Shown here in pieces: positions 58,967-64,000 of a stretch of DNA of 64,000 bases; positions within the stretch are counted from its first letter, which is position 1, and every line of letters starts with the position of its first letter. Position numbers and translations under genes: made by a program. Origin of the DNA: GW2011-AR15 sp964512765. Its GTDB lineage: Archaea; Nanobdellota; Nanobdellia; Woesearchaeales; GW2011-AR15. A model generated the notes under the pieces. That model ran no database searches. It saw only the letters and a list, made by a program, of their open reading frames with translations, and was not told the DNA's origin. Location: the NCBI GenBank assembly GCA_964512765.1, contig CAZEKF010000006.1, forward strand, positions 23,063 to 87,062. Reading direction: 5' to 3'.

Positions 58967-59473
58967 TCAAAAACTTTTTAAAGTTTTGAGGATTTTATAT
59001 ACCGGGCCAGAAGGAGTTAAAGTACTTTTGTATATTATAAAGTTATTTACTTTAAAAGATTCAGGTTCAGTTTCAATATTTGGAAACTTAATTTTTTTGT
59101 GTACTCTTGCTAAAGTTATATGAGGATGAAAGTTGAAATCTTTTTTGAATTTGAACTCTGACAATGCATCTTCAATATCCTTTTGTAGTTTCATTAAGTC
59201 AGGTTGGTCTTTAATACCTATCCATAATACCCTTGTATAATTCTCATTAGGAAACGCTCCTAAATTAGTAGTTTCTAGTTCAAATGGATCAAATTTAACC
59301 TTTGACAATGTTTCAATGACTTTATTAGAAGTGCTTTCATCAACTTCTCCTAAAAATTTAAGTGTTAAATGAAATGATTTGACTAGTTTTATAGAAGGAT
59401 CTAATTCTGTTTGGATTGATTTAAAATATTCCTGAATCTGTTCAGGCGGATCAATTGCAATAAATAAACGCAT
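58967..59473 (-). CDS. thpR: RNA 2',3'-cyclic phosphodiesterase (ThpR/2'-5' RNA ligase family)
   Basis: 168 residues with the two catalytic HxTx motifs HLTLKFLGEV (residues ~39) and HITLARV (~133). Opens 2',3'-cyclic phosphates and has 2'-5' ligase activity in vitro; linked to tRNA processing. MRLFIAID at the start is typical. Converges on the preceding anchored gene. Confidence 0.94.
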   Translation of the reverse strand: MRLFIAIDPPEQIQEYFKSIQTELDPSIKLVKSFHLTLKFLGEVDESTSNKVIETLSKVKFDPFELETTNLGAFPNENYTRVLWIGIKDQPDLMKLQKDIEDALSEFKFKKDFNFHPHITLARVHKKIKFPNIETEPESFKVNNFIIYKSTLTPSGPVYKILKTLKSF

Positions 59474-59513
59474 AAAGAAAAAATAATTTAAATATTAATA
59501 AAGATTTAGAAAA

Positions 59514-60017
59514 TTATTCTTCTAATTCTTCACCAAAATTTTCAGAATCTTCAGCTGGTGCTTCCTCTTCAGGAGCATCCTTTTTCTTTGAAGCTTTTTT
59601 TTTCTTAGGTTTTTCTTCTGCTTCAGGTTCTTCAGCTGGTGCTTCCTCTTTAGGAGCATCCTCTTCAACTGGAGTTTCTTCCTCAGCTGCAGGTTCCTCT
59701 GCAGAAGTTTCTTCTTCAGCTGATGCTTCTTCTGTAGCGTCTGCTTCTGGTTCAGCAGCTTCCTCTACAGGAGCTTCTTCCTCAGCAGCTGGTTCTTCAG
59801 CTGGTGCATCGTCAGAGTCGCCAACAACTTCAGCAAACCCTACTCTTCTAAGAACTTTAGTAACACGAACTCTAACTTCGTCGTTAACTTGTGTTCCAGG
59901 AATAACTAAGACAAAACCGTCTTTTTTAGCAATTCCATCTCCTTTGTCACCAATTGCTTCTATTTTTACATCTATTTCATCGCCTTCTCTAACAGGCGCC
60001 ATATTATTTCCATACAT
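59514..60017 (-). CDS. TRAM-domain protein with long acidic Ala/Glu/Pro tail
   Basis: 167 residues. TRAM RNA-binding domain at ~8-66 (VREGDEIDVKIEAIGDKGDG, FVLVIPGTQVNDEVRVRVTKV). The remaining ~100 residues are repeats such as EEPAAEEEAPVEE with one basic patch (EKPKKKKASKKKDA). TRAM proteins act as RNA chaperones in some archaea; the acidic tail is unusual and probably disordered. GGTGTA precedes the ATG. Confidence 0.88.
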   Translation of the reverse strand: MYGNNMAPVREGDEIDVKIEAIGDKGDGIAKKDGFVLVIPGTQVNDEVRVRVTKVLRRVGFAEVVGDSDDAPAEEPAAEEEAPVEEAAEPEADATEEASAEEETSAEEPAAEEETPVEEDAPKEEAPAEEPEAEEKPKKKKASKKKDAPEEEAPAEDSENFGEELEE

Positions 60018-60125
60018 ATTTTTTTACACCTTATCTATTTATACTATCTATTGGAGTTATATTGCTCCGTATATAAAGAGAAAAATTGTAATATATAAAT
60101 TTATTGGGAAATAGAAATAAAAAAA

Positions 60126-61118
60126 TTAAAAATCAACTAAACCATCAGTTGTTACCATGAAGGCTGCTTCCCCGTCTGGTAAGTTAGGACTATCAACTAG
60201 TTTAGCTACTCTGCTACCTTTTTTACCTTTTCTTAGATAAACTCTGAATGTGCAAGCATGCGCAACAACGTGGCCGCCGATAGCAGTTGTCGGGTCGCCA
60301 AAGAACACGTCTGGCCGAGCCATTACTTGGTTAGTCACATAAACTAAAACATCATGTGAGTCTGCTAATCTAAGCAGTTCATGCAAATGTTTGTTAAGTT
60401 TTTGTTGTCGTTCTGCTAATGTCCCTCTTCCTATAAACTCTGCTCTGAAATGTGCAGTTAATGAATCAACAATCACAACTTTCACGTTTAATTTCTGCTT
60501 AGTTATTAAATCAGAAACTTTCTCAGCTAACAACATCTGATGGTCTGAGTTATAAGCACGTGCAACTTTGATGTTACTTAATACTTTTTCAGGGTTTAAT
60601 CCTGAGCCTTTTGCTAGTTCAATAATTCTTTCTGGCCTGAACGTGTTTTCTGTATCAATAAACACTGCGACAGCGTCTGGATCTTGTTTTTGGCATTGAA
60701 CTGCTAATGCAAACGCAATCTGTGTTTTCCCTGAGCCAAACTCACCAAAACATTCAACAATTGCACCTGTTTCAAACCCGCCACCCAATAGTGTATTAAG
60801 CGCAGGAGATCCTGTTGGAACCTTTGTTATATTCTGTCTTTTCTTTAATATGTCCATGCCTGATTCAAAGCCCATTTTCATTGCTGCTCTGGCAGCAGCA
60901 ATGATCTTTTTAGCAGCTGCTTCACCAACACCACTAGCTTCAATTAACTCGCCTGGTGTTGCAACTGCAATCGCCATTAACTCTTCAAACCCTGCTGTAC
61001 TTAATTTTTCAGCAGTGGCAGGACCTACTCCTGGCAGATCCATAACAGTCATTTCGTTTTCTTCATCCATTTTAACTTCAATTACAACTTCTTGTTTTAC
61101 AGTTTCTTTATTTTTCAT
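60126..61118 (-). CDS. radA: DNA repair and recombination protein RadA
   Basis: Archaeal RecA/Rad51 recombinase. HhH domain at the N-terminus (MDLPGVGPATAEKLSTAGF, SGVGEAAAKKIIAAARA), Walker A GEFGSGKT at residues 125-132, Walker B VKVVIVDSLTAHFR, and the L2-type region ARPDVFFGDPTTAIGG. 330 residues from ATG 61118, which follows GGTGAT; a start nine bases earlier overlaps that site. No intein. Preceded by a small conserved gene on the same strand. Confidence 0.96.
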   Translation of the reverse strand: MKNKETVKQEVVIEVKMDEENEMTVMDLPGVGPATAEKLSTAGFEELMAIAVATPGELIEASGVGEAAAKKIIAAARAAMKMGFESGMDILKKRQNITKVPTGSPALNTLLGGGFETGAIVECFGEFGSGKTQIAFALAVQCQKQDPDAVAVFIDTENTFRPERIIELAKGSGLNPEKVLSNIKVARAYNSDHQMLLAEKVSDLITKQKLNVKVVIVDSLTAHFRAEFIGRGTLAERQQKLNKHLHELLRLADSHDVLVYVTNQVMARPDVFFGDPTTAIGGHVVAHACTFRVYLRKGKKGSRVAKLVDSPNLPDGEAAFMVTTDGLVDF

Positions 61119-61167
61119 AATAATCACCTTTTTAAATTGTTTTTGGAAAAGAAGACATATAGTCTCC

Positions 61168-61419
61168 TTATACAGCTGCTTCTTCAGGTTTCAAAGCAAT
61201 GTATTCGTACGCTTTCTGAAGAACTAGTGCAGCTCTTGGTAAATCATTAACTCTTAACGAGTTAGTAGTCTGCCATTCATTGTTTTTATCTTGGTAGTTT
61301 CTGTCAAAAGAAACAGTCCTATACTCTATTACTTTTCCATCTTTTTCTGTCTGGTTGTTCCAAACAGTGGCACAGATGGCGCCAGATCTAAATTTTTTTT
61401 CAGGTTGGTTTTCACTCAT
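61168..61419 (-). CDS. Small conserved protein upstream of radA, possibly ssDNA-binding-like
   Basis: 83 residues from ATG 61419, after GGAGGTG; a GTG at 61428 is within that site. Beta-rich with CATVWNNQTEKDGKVIEYRTVSFDRNYQDKNN then NSLRVNDLPRAALVLQKAYEYIAL. The shape resembles small archaeal proteins found beside radA and suspected to bind single-stranded DNA (PC4-like); assignment is by gestalt only. Probably one operon with radA. Confidence 0.65.
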   Translation of the reverse strand: MSENQPEKKFRSGAICATVWNNQTEKDGKVIEYRTVSFDRNYQDKNNEWQTTNSLRVNDLPRAALVLQKAYEYIALKPEEAAV

Positions 61420-61549
61420 TGAAAACACCTCCTATTCCTTATCGGTTTTTGTTTCAACGTCTCCTTAATTATGGATTGCTAAAAGATCCCAGAGACGGGA
61501 GGGTATTTGTTATTTTTTCAAACAAACTAACCTAATTAATGAAGAATTC

Positions 61550-61644
61550 ATTTAAATACCTCACACAAGAATGTCCAGTGTGTCCAGTGGGGTATTTTTA
61601 ACAAGTTTATAGACGAGAACGTGTCAAAAAAAAGGTGTCCAGTG
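61550..61644 (+). repeat. 95-bp repeat element, copy B (TATA box plus GTCCAGTG repeats)
   Basis: Same order of blocks as copy A: ATTTAAATACCTCACACAAG, AATGTCCAGTGTGTCCAGTG, then TTTATAGACGAGAA and GTGTCCAGTG. The front TATA box would start a transcript around 61578-61580. Lies between the radA operon and the divergent surface-protein gene. A CGTCTC/GAGACG hairpin lies just upstream, around 61470-61495. Confidence 0.65.
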
Positions 61645-61689
61645 AACAATAAAATATTTATACTAATTAATCAATGAAAAATATATTCA

Positions 61690-63777
61690 ATGAAAATCAC
61701 AAAAAAATCAAACATAACATTATATGTTATAATTGGACTATGTTTTGTCTTATTACTTTCAATTTATATGTTCACAAGAAACAATAATCAAGAATTCAAA
61801 AACCTTGATCTTAACCAAGACTATAAATTACAAAAAAACTTTGAAAAATACGCAAAAAACTGTGCAGAAAAAACTATTATTGATGCTAATTTAGAGTATG
61901 GTATTAACCAAGAACAACAAGAACTGTATGATAATTATGTGTTTGATCAAGTTTCTTCTTGTATTGAAACATTTCCAAGTTTAGAATTGATTAGTGAAGA
62001 AAAACCTGTGTTAAAAAACATTGAAGTTATTTTTTCTGACGAGATTATTGAAGCTAATTTAGATTTGATAAATAATGTAAAGATATACGTTGAAGTGTCT
62101 AAATCAAATTATGTTTCTATTAAAGATAATACAAAAGAGCATTTGTTATTATCAGCAGATCAACAAGCAGTTATCAAGATTCCTGAAGATACAGTTGCAA
62201 CGGATGACTCTGGTCAAAAAGTTAATCAGATATCATTAAAAACTATTGAAAAGAACTTTGACGGCCTTCCTAATTCAATTGTTATTGGAAATGTCGTTTA
62301 TCAAGCAACTCCTACGCCTATATCTTTTAGTAAGCCGTTTGAATTAAGTATTAGAGTAAGAGATAAAGATATACCTAAAAACATACCTAAAAACATGTTA
62401 TCTGTTGCGTACTGGCACAAAGATTATCAAATCTGGGTTGCTCTACCCACGACTGTTGAAGGTAATGTATTATCTGCTGAAGCTGATCATTTTACAAATT
62501 TTGTCATTATTCTTGGATGTAATGAAGGTAGTAATTTAATTATTGAAACACCGTATTTGTTCAAGCAAAAATATTCTTATAAAATACCTGAACGTATAAC
62601 TGATGAAGAAGACATACAAAGCTTTGAGTCTGATTTTTGTTCGAATGAGGGTGATAAATATTGGATAGAAAATGATGACGGAACTATTATTCCAACGTTA
62701 GATGAATATAGAAAAATATATGATAATGATAATCCTGACGAAGGCATTATTGAAACTGTTCAAGAATTGCCTGAAGAAGAATTTATATTTGGTGGAGAAA
62801 GAAATCAGGAAGAGTGTGACGGTCCTGTTGAAGTAGATTATATTTGTTGTTATGAAAACGATGGTAATAAAGTAATTACTTCACCACAAAAATGTATGGA
62901 AAAGAGTATTGATGAAAATAAAGAATATGAAATGTTTAGTGGAAGAGAAGGACGTACAAAATGTGATGGTGAATTACCTACCAGAGAAGAGGAACTCTTT
63001 GGATATAATAAAAAAGAATGTATTGGTGGTGAAACATTAGACACAAGTGAAGATGGTATATACTCGGTAAGGTTCAAACAGAGTGAGGCTTGCATTTTAG
63101 ATGAAGATTCAAAAGAGTTAGAAATTGTGGATTTTTATAGAAATATGAACAAAGATTCAGTTCAAATTTGTAATGGGGAATCTTATGATGGTTTAAATCC
63201 AAATATTTTAAGTGGTAAAACTACTGCTGGAAACTGTGAGATGTATCTGACTCTATTCGCAGATCTCAGCGAAAAAGATGTTGAAGAATTCATAACAGGT
63301 ACAAAATTTCAAATCAGTAAAGCCAGTACTTCAGATAAAAGAAATTATTTTTGTTCATCTTATAAAGTAGTTATTCAATTAAGTGCACTTGGTATTGAAA
63401 ACAAAGAAGTTTATACAAAATGTGAGTCTGGACAGGAATTTGGTTGGGACATTAAAGATGGTGAACCCATTTGTAAAAAATGTCAAGAGATTAGTAAAGT
63501 GTATGGTTCAGATCTTGTCCCTTCGATCTATGAAAAAGATGATGGAACAGAAGTGGAAATAATTTATTATGTTTTAGGTGAGACAGTTAGTGATTCAAAT
63601 TGCGGCGGAGAAGACGAAGAAGAGTCTGAGGAAAGCGAATATACTCAATGTGATACAAAAGGCGAATATGAAATAGATCCTATTGATGGTCTTTGTAAAC
63701 AATGCAAAAGAATGCAGGTTAGCGGAGAAGTACTTCTAATACTATACGGAGAACCCTCTGATAGTGAATGTGAATAA
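61690..63777 (+). CDS. Membrane-anchored cysteine-rich surface protein, paralogue of 15856-18273
   Basis: 695 residues. Short basic N-terminus and single helix (ITLYVIIGLCFVLLLSIYMF), then a Cys-poor domain matching the other protein block by block: NFEKYAKNCAEKTIIDANLEYGI against YFELCSKEAILQSNLHYGI, NFDGLPNSIVIGNVVY against HFDGLSNSVVVGNLVY, ADHFTNFVIILGCN against VEHFTMFAIVSCGN, and TPYLFKQKYSY. It lacks the KRGQVT motif. C-terminal part has CxxC knots (CKKCQEIS, CKQCKRMQ). Exported; function unknown. TATA box ATTTATACT lies about 35 nt upstream. Confidence 0.82.
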   Translation: MKITKKSNITLYVIIGLCFVLLLSIYMFTRNNNQEFKNLDLNQDYKLQKNFEKYAKNCAEKTIIDANLEYGINQEQQELYDNYVFDQVSSCIETFPSLELISEEKPVLKNIEVIFSDEIIEANLDLINNVKIYVEVSKSNYVSIKDNTKEHLLLSADQQAVIKIPEDTVATDDSGQKVNQISLKTIEKNFDGLPNSIVIGNVVYQATPTPISFSKPFELSIRVRDKDIPKNIPKNMLSVAYWHKDYQIWVALPTTVEGNVLSAEADHFTNFVIILGCNEGSNLIIETPYLFKQKYSYKIPERITDEEDIQSFESDFCSNEGDKYWIENDDGTIIPTLDEYRKIYDNDNPDEGIIETVQELPEEEFIFGGERNQEECDGPVEVDYICCYENDGNKVITSPQKCMEKSIDENKEYEMFSGREGRTKCDGELPTREEELFGYNKKECIGGETLDTSEDGIYSVRFKQSEACILDEDSKELEIVDFYRNMNKDSVQICNGESYDGLNPNILSGKTTAGNCEMYLTLFADLSEKDVEEFITGTKFQISKASTSDKRNYFCSSYKVVIQLSALGIENKEVYTKCESGQEFGWDIKDGEPICKKCQEISKVYGSDLVPSIYEKDDGTEVEIIYYVLGETVSDSNCGGEDEEESEESEYTQCDTKGEYEIDPIDGLCKQCKRMQVSGEVLLILYGEPSDSECE

Positions 63778-63779
63778 TT

Positions 63780-64000
63780 ATGCTTGAATATATTATTATT
63801 TTTTTGTCTGTTCTTGTGTATTTATTGTATCTAAAGACAAAAAATTATGATTCTGTTATTGGAATTATAATGTTCATTTTAGCATTTTCAACACTGTTCT
63901 TAAAAACATCATATTTACCGAGTAGTTTGTTTTATGTTAAGTCAACGTTTTGGTTAAGTGCAGTCATTGTTGGAATAACAACAATTGTTTTCACAATATT
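63780..64000 (+). CDS. Membrane protein, N-terminal part (cut by window edge)
   Basis: Open from ATG 63780, 2 nt after the surface-protein stop, to the window end. About 73 residues, mostly three hydrophobic helices (YIIIFLSVLVYLLYL, IGIIMFILAFSTLFL, FWLSAVIVGITTIVF). Likely cotranscribed with the surface protein. No family recognised. Confidence 0.65.
   Translation, partial: MLEYIIIFLSVLVYLLYLKTKNYDSVIGIIMFILAFSTLFLKTSYLPSSLFYVKSTFWLSAVIVGITTIVFTI

Noticed and set aside
1..64000. CRISPR arrays or insertion sequences with transposases
   Set aside because: No regularly spaced repeats, cas genes or transposase-like proteins were seen; the only mobile elements are the intein and the free-standing endonuclease gene.

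Overview
The window is AT-rich archaeal DNA. Diagnostic genes are replication factor C large subunit, fibrillarin/Nop5, RpoL and RpoN, archaeal DnaG, RadA, a HerA-like ATPase and a presenilin-type protease. TATA boxes often sit about 25 nt before an ATG (leaderless starts), and internal operon genes carry GGTGAT-type ribosome binding sites. Compact overlapping genes, KRGQVTFF-type membrane-anchored cysteine-rich proteins, MopE-type repeats and an intein suggest a DPANN-like archaeon (Woesearchaeota-like). That placement is inference; no rRNA is present.

Layout. 0-7.5 kb: partial glyS (-), a 30-aa ORF, a hypothetical gene, then rfcL, flpA and nop5 (-), a MoxR ATPase and a MopE-type surface protein (+). 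7.6-20.3 kb: a complete mevalonate pathway. One 8-gene minus-strand operon runs HMG-CoA synthase, thiolase, DUF35, HMG-CoA reductase, EEP protein, mevalonate kinase, NTPase, polyprenyl synthase. A type 1 IPP isomerase converges on it, and a second minus-strand operon holds diphosphomevalonate decarboxylase and an ERG8-type phosphomevalonate kinase followed by two cysteine-rich surface proteins. 20.5-35.9 kb: housekeeping genes (membrane methyltransferase, AMMECR1, rpoL, FAD oxidoreductase, leuS, rpoN, peptidases, glucokinase, glycosyltransferases, exosome-associated RNA-binding protein).

35.9-47.0 kb is a tryptophan locus: promoters, a leader ORF ending in Asn-Trp-Cys-Trp-Trp-Leu, tRNA-Trp(CCA), a T7 tract, trpEGDCFBA, a YggS-family gene, and a tryptophanyl-tRNA synthetase with an extra N-terminal B3/B4-like domain. 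Just beyond trpS is a LAGLIDADG endonuclease gene and then a second, diverged copy of the last codons of trpS. 47-64 kb: Lrp-type regulator, membrane proteins, HerA-like ATPase with a P-loop intein, parvulin, dnaG, a structured non-coding stretch, a gene with an in-frame TGA, asnS, thpR, a TRAM protein, radA, and a paralogue of the 15.9-18.3 kb surface protein.

The most interesting signal is two independent cases of an amino-acid-rich leader ORF whose ATG lies at the predicted transcription start: MKLELLLMLQ (5 Leu of 10) before leuS, and a 33-residue ORF with three Trp in its last five codons before tRNA-Trp and the trp operon. Both are followed by a T tract and then by the structural gene with its own ribosome binding site. 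This looks like leader-peptide attenuation in an archaeon, apparently with the tRNA gene built into the trp leader. Regulation is inferred; the ORFs, promoters and T tracts are directly visible.
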